From Sipunculus nudus (Eukaryota > Annelida > Sipuncula > Golfingiida > Sipunculidae): 64,000 bases of DNA. Both the position numbers and the translations under genes were made by a program. The notes under the pieces are model-generated. The model searched no databases, was not told where the DNA came from, and saw only the letters and a list, made by a program, of their open reading frames with translations. The stretch lies in the NCBI GenBank assembly GCA_026874595.1, contig CM049311.1, positions 77,514,453 to 77,578,452 on the forward strand, in the 5' to 3' direction. Positions 1-11,319 of this stretch are shown here, piece by piece (position 1 is the first letter of the stretch; each line of letters starts with the position of its first letter).

Positions 1-429
1 CACCTGGATCCATATGAAAGCTGAAAAACTGCTCTTTCCAAAGAAATAAACAAAATGGTTAATCTCCGACGTACGAGAGTCCCTGCAAATCATGTTACGA
101 TGTAGGAAAATAGCTTATTTGGCATACTTTTCGCCTGTAGCGGCGTACCTCCTGTTGTTGAGTACAGCGCCGTATAAGTAGGGGTTTAAAATTAATTTCC
201 GACGAACTTTTTCGATTCTTGTGGCGGAACCCAAGGTAGTCCACATGAGGAAACAGTGTTGCACACAATGGATGCAGAATTTCCTAACGCGTATCGGAAC
301 ATTAACGCTACACAACTAAAATATGTTGCCATGTTGTTCTGCCCTTATCTTCTATATAGAAAAGGGTATATCAATTTTGTTATATATGTAATACCCGGGA
401 ATTCATATTTCCCTCATTCTCTTCAACTC

Positions 430-3396
430 GTGGAGAAGACAATAAAAAAGTACCCAACATCAGGGTTTTTTTATAAGCCGGAGGAGGACAAGTCAGGAAA
501 ATGTATCAGATCATTCTAGCAGTGACCTGTCATTTGAAAGAAGCAGACACACACGCCTTCAGCAGCAAACACAAGTTACAGACAAGAGTACCCCAAAATC
601 TAATTTTGTTACTACTGTGGCCACCAGAGGACGCACCGTAAGGACAACCAGTCATGTCCTGCCACTGGCTAAATCTGCAAACACGCAATAAAATTGGACC
701 GTGTTTGCCAAACACTACGTAAACAGTGACCACAAATGAACTTTGTACAACACTGCAGAACAACCAGTAGGTTTTACGCCAGATCAACAAACACGCTTCA
801 CTCCAGAACTACAAACAGCCTTCAAACATACACCCGCAGGACTATGAGAATTATCGTTTAATGATAACTGGTTGTGAGAGCTCACAAGAACACATATCTG
901 TTCTTCAAGACAACATATCAAAGCTCCCATCCTGTACTGTCACATTGAGTACCTCTACCTGTGCTACACCTGTTTGCTTCATAACTGACTTTTGCGCTTC
1001 TATAAATATATTTGGCAGTTCAGGATTCACAGGTTTTACCATCCACCCGGGGTAAAACCCGGGTTTGGTAAAATAGATATTACCCAGGTGAATATTTTCT
1101 GTAGTATTAAACATAAAGTTATTGTAAAATGGACAACAGTTGCATCATTTAAAACACTTTTATTCTATAAAGTTCAATACAGTATGAATTCAGTGCGTCC
1201 TGCTTATAGTTCACGACTTCCTAAATCCTAATATTTAGTGGGCCTAGCAGGAGTTCGATGTGTGTGTAGTTTAAGGCTTCCTTATTCCTAGTAATTAGTT
1301 ATTGCACACATAATATGTGCATAGCCTAATATGAGTTCAAGTCTGAGTGGTACATGGCTCTGAGCCACCCTGTTGAATAGTGATGTGTTCTGCATGGGCA
1401 AATATGAATTCAAATGTGACTGGTAAAAGGCTGCTTCTTGACTGGGTTGATGTTTAGATGTATATAATCACTGCTTTATACCAGGAAGAAAGTGAGGAAG
1501 GATTCTCATGTATTATTAAGCAGATAAACATGTGAAAAATTTGGTTAATTCACTGGGCAAACCCCTCGGTAAAACCCTGGTAAAATACCTTTTACAAAGG
1601 TTTTACCCATTGGGTTGGGTATAATAGGTTTTACCATGGCTAAATGCGAACCCTGGGGAAGCTCTACAGATAAAACTTTGTGTGAAAACAGCAATACATT
1701 TTGCAAGCTAAGCCCTACCGATGTCAACATTTATACATATGGATCGCCTTCACCACTGTCAGTGCAAGGTCAGATAACTCTCATCACAAGCTATGGGACA
1801 AAACATTTTACTGCCGAGTTTTACGTGGTGGACAGTTCATCAGAAAATGGACAGTACATCAGAAAAGCCTTCCTACTGCGCATAAATTTCATCATATTCC
1901 AAACCATATCGGTGCTGCTGAGGATCCCAAAACAAAACAATTTCAATGAATTGGAAAGGTAGAAGATAAACAGAAGGTAAAACTCCATGTTGATTCCTCA
2001 GTCACTCGTAAATAACAGCCACATAGACGAATCCCTTTCCACATCAGGACAGACGAGGAGGCTGAACTTGAACGTCTAGGAAAACTGGATGGTTGTCGTG
2101 CCGAAATGAAATCCAGGTAAAGTCCGCGTCTGTATCGACATGCGGGATGCAAATATGGCAATCCGTCGTGAGAAACATGTTATACCGACAACTTATGATT
2201 TGATAACACATCTGAGCGGATCGTCAGACCACGTCAGATATCTGTGATGCAGTCAGTAATGCAACGTATTCAAAATTTTAACATCCGTCTTACGGGGCAG
2301 CGGAAATCTTGGGCTTCTAAAGAAGCTGCTGATTTAACCGCTGCCTGGTATAACCGATTTTGATAGACTTAGACACCAGGTGGCAGGTCGATGTCTGCTG
2401 AAAAACATCGTGCGCATGATGTGATTAACAACCAACCAAATTCGAGTTAACAAACACTCGACAGGAAACATGGCACCGCCGATAGTGGCGCTTTAAGGGC
2501 CGCTTGTTGAAAGTGTTATGGTTACTCTTAGTAAATGATATATCGAATTTGGATGCCTCTGCATTCTCTCATCATCAACCGATTATGACATTAAGACTAT
2601 TTGAGCGTAGCCATGAATCCGTTGCCAGCAAAACGCATACCAGTCCATCGAGTCGCGTTTCGGACCTTGTTTACACGAAGACAAGCTCGAGGACCAAAAT
2701 ATTTATGGAATCAGTTTCTGGACTAGCTAATCCACAATGGCCTCTTCCACCCCTAAAAGATTTTGCCAACATTATTTATATAATATATAAAACATGCGAC
2801 CATTTCAGCCAATCATAGAGGATGTTACTCCTAGCACCGAGTCTCATCTGATTGGCCCAACATACAATGCGTCCTTCTCGTGTAGAGACCCAGAAAATTA
2901 AGCCAAAACAAACAGCGCTTGAGAAATAGGTAGCAGGCCTTTAGGTAAAGCTCTGTGTAGTGAGGGTACATCCGTCTGAACCCTGACAGGAGTCAGGTAA
3001 AATTCCATGGCAATATCTTCCAACAACAAAAAAGAATTCGAGCCGATCTAGACAACATCTGTGCTGTTGTACAAGCAGATGCCCCGAAGAATGCCTCTGA
3101 CGAAAGAGAACATGATCACAGCTAGACGTCGAAGCAAAACCATCACCAGAATTTGTTCACAGTTCACAGGAAGATCAATGAACCGGCACAAACACCGCAA
3201 CAGACTACTGAACAAACAGACGTGTCCTCAAAATATTGATAGACCAAGAAACGATCAGATACAAAACATCTTTATAGAAATAACACAGCAAATTGACAAA
3301 TTATCCCACAGCCGTGCATTCGCCAACAAAAGGGGACATCCACAACGCATACGCAAGCTTCCAGTCAGATTAAAAGACTATCTGGGAGTGCCATAA
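430..3396 (+). pseudogene. Degenerate Ty3/gypsy-type retroelement (gag-pol relic)
   Basis: Fragments lie in the gypsy order but in shifting frames with many stops. At about 605-720 there is a zinc-knuckle-like gag piece (YCGH...SCPATG...ICK). At about 925-1020 a decayed aspartic-protease start reads ITDFCASINIF where families have a D-T-G-A active site. The protease resumes after an insertion at about 1640-1830 (TDVNIYTYGSPSPL). At about 1975-2220 there is reverse-transcriptase entry sequence (AELERLGKLD, then VRVCIDMRDAN, then IPTTYDLITHLSGS). The 111-codon ORF at 3061-3396 ends with RKLPVRLKDY, resembling the C-terminal tail of integrases. The region between 2230 and 3060 is not recognisable. 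The element is clearly non-functional. The class call rests on the RT and protease motifs and is fairly secure; the exact family is not known. Confidence 0.72.
1031..1637. mobile_element. MITE-like insertion inside the retroelement protease region
   Basis: The protease-like reading frame is interrupted between about 1025 and 1640. Both borders carry the direct repeat AGGTTTTACCAT (1031-1042 and 1626-1637). Just inside lie GGTAAAACC-rich blocks that are related in inverted orientation: GGTAAAATA...TTACCCAGGTGAAT on the left, and the complement of ATTCACTGGGCAA...GGTAAAACC on the right. No coding capacity is seen. The size and ends suggest a short non-autonomous DNA element. Exact ends and target duplication are unresolved. 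Confidence 0.5.
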
Positions 3397-3678
3397 TCCA
3401 CAAAATCTGTTAGCTTCTCATTGGCAAAGACTGGGCTTTATACAGGATGAAGTGCTGATAACCTCTCTCCTGTTTAGGCTTTGTGAATCTTCAACCCTGA
3501 TTGATGGACATTTTCAAATAATATGTTTTTACAAAGACACTGCATTTCCCCTAAGGTTATCCACATGCATAAGTTTTGATATGTATACTCACACAATTTA
3601 ACAATAAACCATACACAGTGTTAATCCTATAAAATCTATTTAAATTAAAGTAACACTAACAGTCATTTTGAGAGACTC

Positions 3679-3860
3679 TGTTATTGTTCTGCCATCTGGC
3701 GAGCACTAAAGAAACTATAAATAGCATGTTATGTGACCCGCAAGTGTTTGATAGTGGTCAAGGTCGCATGCGAGAGCTGAAATAAACCAGTGCGTTCTTG
3801 TAAACATTCGCATCGAATTCACTTTATTGTTGACCATCGATACCACAGTATGTTTACCTG
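3679..3860 (+). repeat. Possible 3' LTR of the gypsy-type relic
   Basis: This stretch lies ~280 bp after the integrase-like tail. It begins with TG, contains a TATAAATA box-like sequence (3716-3723) and an AATAAA signal (3781-3786), a common LTR layout. No matching 5' LTR was found in the window, so the call is weak. A short near-identical motif (ATTCATATTTCCC...CTCTTCAACTC) occurs at about 402-430 and again at 3866-3893, which may mark element-internal sequence rather than LTR ends. Confidence 0.3.
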
Positions 3861-4336
3861 CGATTCATATTTCCCCCATTCTCTTCAACTCAGAAGGTAA
3901 AAGTTTTAGACATCAGGCTTTCATGGTAACCAATTAAATTCAAATTATGATAAAGCCTCATTATAAAAAGACGTTTCCTGGGGTTGTTTTGGTAAATTTA
4001 TTTCGTCTGTTGTCGCTTTACTTAGTCACTGGTAATTCATTTTAGAATCCAGGCATACGCTGTCGAAATTTATGTGAAACAGTGTGAAGAAATAAATTCC
4101 CCGATGTGTTTACGTGAAAGTTCCAGCTGCTTGTCGCCTAGTCCATACATGGACCCTCATATCCTCTGATATATCTCTGGACGGAGATTACGGAAGAGCA
4201 GCTGCTGATCAGGCCTCGGATGTATGTATACATCAAACCAAAATGATAAACCAAAAATCCCCCTAGTTTCGATATACACTTATTCGTCAAAAAGAGTACA
4301 ATATTCATATTATTTTAAAAAATTACATTGATAAGC

Positions 4337-4341
<5 letters not shown>

Positions 4342-4397
<56 letters not shown>
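4342..4397. repeat. (TA)n microsatellite
   Basis: Uninterrupted TA dinucleotide tract of about 56 bp, one of about ten such tracts in the window. Confidence 0.95.
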
Positions 4398-4400
<3 letters not shown>

Positions 4401-4416
4401 TTATATTATATGTATA

Positions 4417-4560
4417 CAGTAAAACCTGTCTAATGCGGACAGCCAAGGGACTGATATATTTTGTCCTTAATAGCCAGGTGTCCTTTTTAGTCATGGAGAT
4501 AAGATTCAATCAAAGTTCCGCTGATCGGAATATTGGCTGTACGGGCTAGCTGGAACCACT
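4417..4560. mobile_element. DNA-transposon terminus-like fragment
   Basis: The sequence starts CAGTAAAACCTGTCTAATGC about 20 bp after a (TA)n tract. CAGT-A-AACCTG...GCGGAC ends of this kind are typical of terminal inverted repeats of TA-targeting elements in invertebrates, which is knowledge from memory. Related-looking ends occur near 24380, 31905 and 60990. No partner inverted repeat was located, so it is called only as a fragment. Confidence 0.35.
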
Positions 4561-4829
4561 CCCATACCGTGAATTTCATCTCCTCATTTTGACTCCTGGA
4601 GCAGAACCGCTTTTTTTTGTCACCAGTAGAATTTTCCTCGAAAGCGGCTAAATATTCGGTTTTTGCGTTTCAGAACGTTCGCAACTGGTGTCTTTCCGCA
4701 CCTAAATTGGTCTGCCAATGGTCGCACACTTTTTTCTTTGAAGTTTCACTTGCACGGATTAGCTTCACTTTCTCTGATAAAGTGAGCTCCCGCCTGGGAG
4801 TACGGGTACTGTCGCCTGGTGGCATTTTC

Positions 4830-4830
<1 letters not shown>

Positions 4831-4873
<43 letters not shown>
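4831..4873. repeat. (TA)n(TG)n compound microsatellite
   Basis: Six TA units run directly into about fifteen TG units. Confidence 0.95.
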
Positions 4874-4874
<1 letters not shown>

Positions 4875-6217
4875 CTTGAGTCCGTATCGTTTTACCGTCA
4901 CATCCTCGTCCTACTGATTTGTGTCACTGACCATGATTCAGTGAGTCGTTCCTGTGTCTATTTCATAAATGAACAAGCCAATTGAACCAATCAAATGACT
5001 CGTTTATACTTATTCTACATGGCTGCCGGAGCACGTCTGGTGTTCATTCTAAACTAAAAGTTTTGACATCGAGATTTTGACCAATCAAATAAAAACCATA
5101 TAAATCCGTACTTTATATAATTTTTCGTTGAACGTGATTGACAGTAGTAACACTCGTAAGTAACACCTAAAAGCTAGCTTGTTAATTGTTCATGAAATAT
5201 ACGCAAGAGCGACTCGCTGATTATGTCAGCGAAATTAATAATCACACCTGTTCTCGCTGAATTTATCTTTTACATAATATTAAACCATCATTATATGCGT
5301 TAAAAAATATAATATATTCCGAAGACAGCAATGTCAATTACTGCTATTTCACGCTAATTTCACCGGAAGTTGTTTTTTAAGTCCCTGATAACTGGCTTCG
5401 AGGCTCATCAGACATTATGTTTATATTGGTATTTTCTTCGCCAGGGCAGCATGATGAATTCTTATGAAAAATCAGGTTTATCTGAGGAATCATACACACT
5501 GTATATGACTGTGCCGGCCTTAAGATGAAGGCGCTATGTCAGGGGAGAAAAACTTTGCAAACATGAACATAATCTCATGAATTTTTCAGGGCCTTTCGTA
5601 AATGGGCCAATGAAGAATCAGTTTGCTTGCACTGGTTAACTTTTGAAAATAAAGGTTCAAAACAGTTCTAGCTCCTCCTAAGAATCAAAACAGTTTATTA
5701 TATTCATACCAAAACCATAGTTAATTATGTAAATCTCTATCATCTATAAATTAAACTTAAACAGTTTTGAATACCAGATATCACGTGATATCATTTGTTG
5801 GTCTGTCTGTCCGTTTGTTGGTCTGTCTATGTGGTTTTTTTTTTCAACTTTAACAGCTGTTTGTGTTTGACAGGTAGGCATGAAGTCATAGAAAGTTTGA
5901 AGTTGATCTGAATATATAAATATATACGATGTTGGTGGAGGTATGCGCTGCTGATTCCTGTCTTAATTTTAATGTGAAAACCAGTAAAAAAACAGGAGAC
6001 TATTAGTTGCATTTTGTATGAGGAAACGCATGCTTGAATGGTTATGACAGCATACATCTTCTCCCGTATACACACGTTAGTTAAGTTCATCACGTTTGTT
6101 TCTCCAGCCAAGCATGTACAAGCTTAACAATGTATACATGTGTATATTTAACTACTTTATCATCCTACATAGCTGAGATCACAACTGCCTCATGTTAAAA
6201 CACAAAACTATCCCGTC

Positions 6218-6305
6218 ATGGCACGTTACTTGAGAAATTATTTATACTTGCCTTCATGGATGTCCAGATTTCTTATAATATTGGCAGTTCCAGCACTGGG
6301 ACAAG
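6218..6305 (+). CDS. Exon 1 of CUB-like gene: signal peptide
   Basis: Too short for an ORF scan. It encodes 29 residues: a positively charged n-region (MARYLRNYLYLPSWMSR), a hydrophobic core (FLIILAVPALG) and Q, then donor GTACGTG in phase 1. The same phase opens exon 2. Signal cleavage is expected near ALGQ. Confidence 0.75.
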
Positions 6306-9300
6306 GTACGTGCACGCTATATCTTTACATAACGTTTCCAGTATTTCTCCATGCATCTCCGGTGGTTGTATACTAACCTTATATATAACTACTATGTTTA
6401 ACCCACGTCCATGATATTGCGTTTACTTCCTGGTCATTCACATACTCCTTCAGTATATATTATATTCACAATTACTGTACAACAATTAGAAAGTGGACAG
6501 TCAACAAGCGACTAAAGGTTTCCGCTAAATTGATGAGGCATGGCTAAAGTAAGTCATTGAATGTTCCTGACATGACATGACTCCAAATTTGTAGCATCAG
6601 AGATGCCAAAGTTTCCCAAGACGGATGAACGAAACTTAAAAAAAACGGCAAGCCACAACAAGAATTTACAGAGCCATGGATAAAGTGAGAGGTGGAATTT
6701 GTCTTGGCATAACAGGTCTCAAAATTTGTGGCATGATACATTCAAGAGTGTCTAACGATGAAAAACGTCATGGCGTGTGGTTATACGTGTGTCTAAAACA
6801 AATTTATCCAAGCTAAAAAAACTTTATAAATTTCAGGTTTATACATTAATTAGCCTTGGAGATATGAGCAATGTTCACCAAAACAGACTTATAGGTGGAT
6901 ACCAAATGAAGTTGATTGTAGATGGCCCAGGCAGTCTTGTAAACAAGATAAACCATTCTAAGATCTATGGACATGCACATTTTCAGGTGAACACACCAAA
7001 CCACTCCTGTGAAAAAGGCCGATATATTTTACAAAAACCAAAAGGTAAGTGGCGCCACTTGTTTGATCAATGATGGATCTATACTTTGTGAAAACGATTG
7101 TAGGTGGCGCCACTGGACTTATGTATATGATGGCTGTATCCAAAGTCTGTGGACATGTGAAATTTCAGGCTGGTACAATAAACGAGTCCTGAGATATATG
7201 CCTGAACGTATTCTACAAATACATACTACAAATGGTGGTGCCACCAGTCTCTGATGAGATATCTACTAAAGTCGGAACAACATGCAAACTTTCAAGCTGA
7301 GACACCAAACCACTACTGAGAAAAGGCTTGAATGTATTCTATAAAAAAAGGAACGGCAGATGGCCCCACCCGTCTGGTCTACAGCAAAGCATAATACAGG
7401 CACAATTTCAGGCGATTTTCACACAAAGCAAACGGACGGATGGACGCCACGCAAAACGATTTAAGATAGCGCCACCGGTCTTGAGTATGAGTTGGAGATA
7501 TCTTAGATCTTTTGACATGCACAATTCAGGCCAATAGGGCAAATCACTCCTGAGAAAAGTGCATCAATGTTTTCTAAAACGGCAAGGTAGGTGCCGCCAC
7601 TTGTCTGGTCTACGAGAAAACTCTCCAATATGGATGGACATGCCAAATGTCAGATTAATACAGTGATCCACTCATGAAATATGAATGCTTTTCATCCAAA
7701 GCAAACACAAGATGGACGCCACAGAAATGCAATTACAGATGGCGCCACCAGTCTTGAGTACGAGACTGATATATGGAAATGCACAATTTCAGCATAATAC
7801 ATTAAACAAATCACAAATACGAACGGATGTCAAAAGCATGGAAGGACGCCATGATTGTAGGTGGCACCACAAGTCTCGTGTAGGGGATGGGGTATCCGAG
7901 ATCTCTGAACATGCACACTTTTAGCCCAACACATTGAACCACTCCTGAGAAATGGGCTGTTATCACTAAGACACTCATATTCATACTGCACGAAAAGGAT
8001 GACAGGTGGCGGCAGTTCACGTGACCCAATAATTATGCTGGTTTCGGAAAGATCGGTCCAGGGGTCTCATAGGAGTTCTCTGGAAACGAACGCAGCGGCG
8101 GCGGAACCCGCGTAGCTCTGTTTTGGCGGACACAATAATATGTCCCGGTAGCTTCAAGGGTGCAAGTATTCTTTGCATTAAGAACACTATCTTGTCAAAG
8201 TTTAGATCCTAACTCTACATTAGAAATTTACAGTTCTCTTTTAAACATTGAGCCTACAGAACTAAAGACACACATATAATATATACACTCCTATCATTGC
8301 AACTACAATGTCTTTCATGCAGACTCAGTGACTTTGAATGTTATATCTGGATGTATAACCATCATGTTCATTGGATAGGCTGGATTTTTGTTGTTAACAT
8401 TTTATGCCTTTAATATATCCATTTGTTTAATGGTGTATAAATGCCTTATTTAGTATTGTAACCGTATGAAGGTGATATTTTTGCTGTTGCTACATTTAAT
8501 ATCACGGGGGCCTATTTAGGAGGGTTTTATATGATATGTTGTAACTATTTTCCAGTTTCAGGAGACTCGAGTATTAAAATATGTGGGATAAACAATTCCA
8601 CGTATTCAGACACCATCGATATTCACAAGAATCCGGGAACTATGAATTCTGAAAAATGTCAGTGTGATGTATATGCATCAGAGGGTTTTCAAGCTGTTAT
8701 CAGTTTCGGTTTTCCTAAGACAGTGGGTGAATGTAGCGAAGGATTTAATATTAGCATCTCAGGGACTTTGATACAGAGATGTTCAAAAATATTGGATGCC
8801 TACTCAGAGAATGGCCTAGCATTTTACCCGAATGGACATGTCCAGATAATATACAAGTCCCGTGTTAAGGAGGCCACATCGGGCTGGATCAGAGCAAATA
8901 TCACCGGTGAGTGTCTTAATGCTGATGTAAATATCTGTTAGAATAAAGCTGGGGTACTCAATTAAGTTTGAACATGGGTGATTATGAAAGAACTTTATTA
9001 CTGATGATCTTTTGAACTTGATAAAACCAATCTAAATAATATATTTTCAACCTTGACCAATATGTCTTAATTTGGATTGAATATAATATGTTTGCATACA
9101 TTTTATAAAATTTAATACAGTGAGATAATATAGTTTAGGATTATCATTTAAATTACGCTGTTGTGTTTAGAAATAGGATAAGTTTCGCCTCTCTTGTATA
9201 TATGTCTAGAAAAACTTACGGATAATTCGTATGACAACGCGCATAGCACCAGTTTCATCAATTGCTTATTCTTTAGGGTATCAAAACAAAATTTGCGACC

Positions 9301-11319
9301 AGGACCCCCTCCTTTTCGGACCAGAGGACTTTTTTAAAGTTTTCTTTTAGTCTTCATGAATTGGACCCTCCCCTTTCCAAAGTCCTGGATCCGCCCCTGA
9401 AATTTTGTGCCCCCAATGATGATCACCAGCAACCTTCAACCGTCGATAGCAGGTCATTGCAACTCATGATGGCTGACTTCATTTATGTTATTATTGTCTG
9501 GTTAAAGAAAAGATTTTGATTTAATGTTACTGGTCACAGGAGTACCAAAGCTTTAGAGGATCATTGAATGGCCCTACATTTAACTTGCATGGGGATTTTC
9601 GCAGCACAGGTTTACACTCAGAAGCATTTTGCTACCCTTTACATTAGGCGTGGAAACACATATGTTGTGTTGTGCTATCACATACCCTCCTGTTAAACTT
9701 TTTCAGGAAGAAACCTTTTGATATTTCTAAAATATTTCCGAAAGGCTAGGAATATGTTTCTTTCCTTTTTTTAATTATATTCACACCAACATCATATTCA
9801 ATACTGTATATCTTGTCGAATAAATTAAATTAAAATTTCCTTTCTCTCTCCACACTCTGAGATATCCTTTGCGCAATATCAGTTTGCCAAGCATATATCT
9901 TCAGCAAGTTTTCAAATAAAGTTGATTACAGCGATGTACAAGAGCGTCGTTGGTTCATTTTTGTTGTTCCAACAGCATCAGGGAGGATGATTAATGTGGT
10001 CTGCAACATTGACAAAACAAAGAACCCGCCGAGCCAACCGGGCCCAGGATCACCTGGAGATGCAACAACCGCGCAGCCTCCGGTTGGGCCAGAAAATCAG
10101 TCATCTCCACCGCCTGGTACTGGCCAAGAAAAAGAGCCAGCTACACCAAGTGGTCCTGGGTCAGGAGATCAACCACCTTCAACGTCTAGGCCTGGATCAG
10201 GAGATCAACCACCTCCAACGCCTAGTCCTGGGTCAGCAGATCGACCAACTCCATCGCCTAGTCCTAGGCCAAGAGATCAACCAACTTCATCGCCTAGTCT
10301 TAGACCTAGAGATCAACCACCGCCAACGCCTAGTCCTGGATCAGGAGATCAACCATCTCCAACCCCTACTGCTAGACCAGGAAATAAACCATCTCCAACG
10401 AGTGGTACCGTGCCAGGAAACGAATCAACTCCACCGCCTAGTCCTGGATCAGGAAATGAACCACCTCAACCGCCTAGTCCTGTATCAGGACATCAACCGC
10501 CTCCACCCTCGGACCACATCAGAAGGACCATCATGATCGCTGTTATCGCAATTTCTACCATTGTGTCTGTGGCCGGCCTGATTGGAATCGCTGTCGTTTG
10601 CTTCCGCAGGTGTGTGCAATTTTTCTCTTCATATTAAGGTCCTTTTATTCTTTATTCATTAATTAACAGTGTAGCAGAAATTATGTCCCTCCGACCAAGT
10701 AGAGTGTGCCCTTACCAGGCCACATAAAATGCTTATTGATTTGTGTATTTTTTTTTTAAATCTAAATCTTGTCGCAATGTTTCAGTATAAAAGTCCAGCG
10801 GTAGTTGTTGCTTTTTGTCATGTGATCAGTTTTTCTTATTTTAGTTATATGAAAGCATGTATGAAATGGCTCCAGCATGTCTATAGTCATGGCGCGTGTG
10901 TGTGTGGGAGGGGGTTATGTCAGGTTAAGTGTTAATTTTGAGCATACAAAAAAAACTTTTCCTCATATATACCTCCTGCTTCTTGCTTCTTTCCTTTCGG
11001 GGAAAAAAGGATCTGTACGTTTTATTTACACAAAAGCTGTTATGCTGAATATATTAGAGCACACACAGAACCAGTTATCTTACACAGCACTCAATACAGA
11101 CACGCTCATCATTGGAGAAATAATGAAAAAATGGCGCTCTACATAAGAAATGTGCGATTGTAAGCAACAGGTGTAAAAAGACAAACAATTTATATATAAA
11201 ATTCTTATGAACCCGAACTTTTGTGTCTGTTTTGTAGAAGAAAACGCGCTCCCAGTGTCGAAAACGGCCGTTATGAGCAGCAAATCCATTACACCGCCAA
11301 GAACAAAAGGAATGATTAG
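6218..11319 (+). CDS. Single-pass membrane protein with CUB-like domain and Pro-rich stalk (4 exons, 382 aa)
   Basis: Hand-spliced model: exons 6218-6305, 8562-8906, 9976-10609 and 11238-11319. All junctions are GT/AG, phases 1, 1 and 2 match, and the total is 1149 nt including TAG. The product is a predicted type I membrane protein: signal peptide (residues 1-29), cysteine-containing CUB-like domain (about 30-155), Pro-rich stalk of roughly 170 residues built from 12-residue repeats, TM helix, and a ~30-residue basic cytoplasmic tail. The start codon has a favourable context (gtcATGG) and gives a clean signal peptide. Exon 2 has an alternative acceptor six bases upstream (8556), also in frame, which would add V-S. 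No catalytic motif is present. A ligand-binding or adhesion role would be inference. The exact family is not recognised beyond the CUB-like fold. Confidence 0.78.
7040..8140. repeat. Tandem array, ~125-bp unit with GGCGCC core, in intron 1
   Basis: About nine diverged copies of a unit marked by variants of GGTGGCGCCACCAGTCT recur at roughly 7045, 7101, 7232, 7361, 7464, 7588, 7738, 7858 and 8005. Between them are variants of 'catgcacaatttcaggccaa' and 'accactcctgagaaa'. The array ends with a cassette at about 8076-8137 (CTCTGGAAACGAACGC...TTTTGGCGGACACA). The same family and the same end cassette appear at 44.1-45.06 kb. Confidence 0.85.
8562..8906 (+). CDS. Exon 2 of CUB-like gene: CUB-like ectodomain
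   Basis: 115 codons between acceptor TTTCAG and donor GTGAGT. It shows an early CG dipeptide (IKICG), a central paired-cysteine segment (KCQCDVY), several N-glycosylation sequons (NNST, NISI, NITG/A) and a terminal pattern (FYPNGHVQIIYKS...SGWIRANIT). The spacing of Cys, the aromatic-X-phobic strands and the 'SG-I-A' ending resemble CUB domains. Similarity is judged by eye, so the domain label is moderate. Confidence 0.72.
9976..10609 (+). CDS. Exon 3 of CUB-like gene: Pro-rich stalk and TM helix
   Basis: It begins after acceptor CCAACAG with the end of the CUB-like domain (GRMINVVCNID), then a long P/S/T/G/D-rich stalk. The TM segment is IMIAVIAISTIVSVAGLIGI followed by a stop-transfer CFRR. 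Donor GTGTGT follows in phase 2. The open frame runs 9 codons past the donor, but the spliced version gives a longer basic tail and a match to exon 4 phase. Confidence 0.78.
10150..10510 (+). repeat. 36-bp coding minisatellite (12-residue repeats)
   Basis: About ten diverged copies of a 36-bp unit encoding variants of PSPGSGDQPPPT. The unit length is a multiple of three, so length changes would keep the frame. The P/S/T content suggests an extended, possibly O-glycosylated stalk (inference). Confidence 0.85.
11238..11319 (+). CDS. Exon 4 of CUB-like gene: cytoplasmic tail and stop
   Basis: Acceptor TTTTGTAG precedes the phase-2 continuation of AG|A (Arg). The exon encodes a 27-residue tail rich in K/R/N, including a Y-E-Q-Q and an H-Y-T segment, and ends at TAG 11317-11319. 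It is not an independent ORF. It is supported by phase, the acceptor and the compositional fit of a juxtamembrane basic tail. Confidence 0.62.

Larger units (their letters stand above)
3901..6217. other. Intergenic stretch without recognisable gene
   Basis: Short open frames here are AT-rich or run through microsatellites and show no family motif. The stretch holds (TA)n at 4342-4397, a transposon-terminus-like piece from 4417 and a (TA)n(TG)n tract at 4831-4873. The end of the stretch must include the 5' UTR and promoter of the CUB-like gene, but no clear core promoter element could be assigned. Confidence 0.6.

Noticed and set aside
4315-4549. IY-repeat ORFs through (TA)n tracts, here and at 16180, 20297, 34611 and 50889
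   Set aside because: Open only because TA repeats lack stops in all frames; no real coding content.
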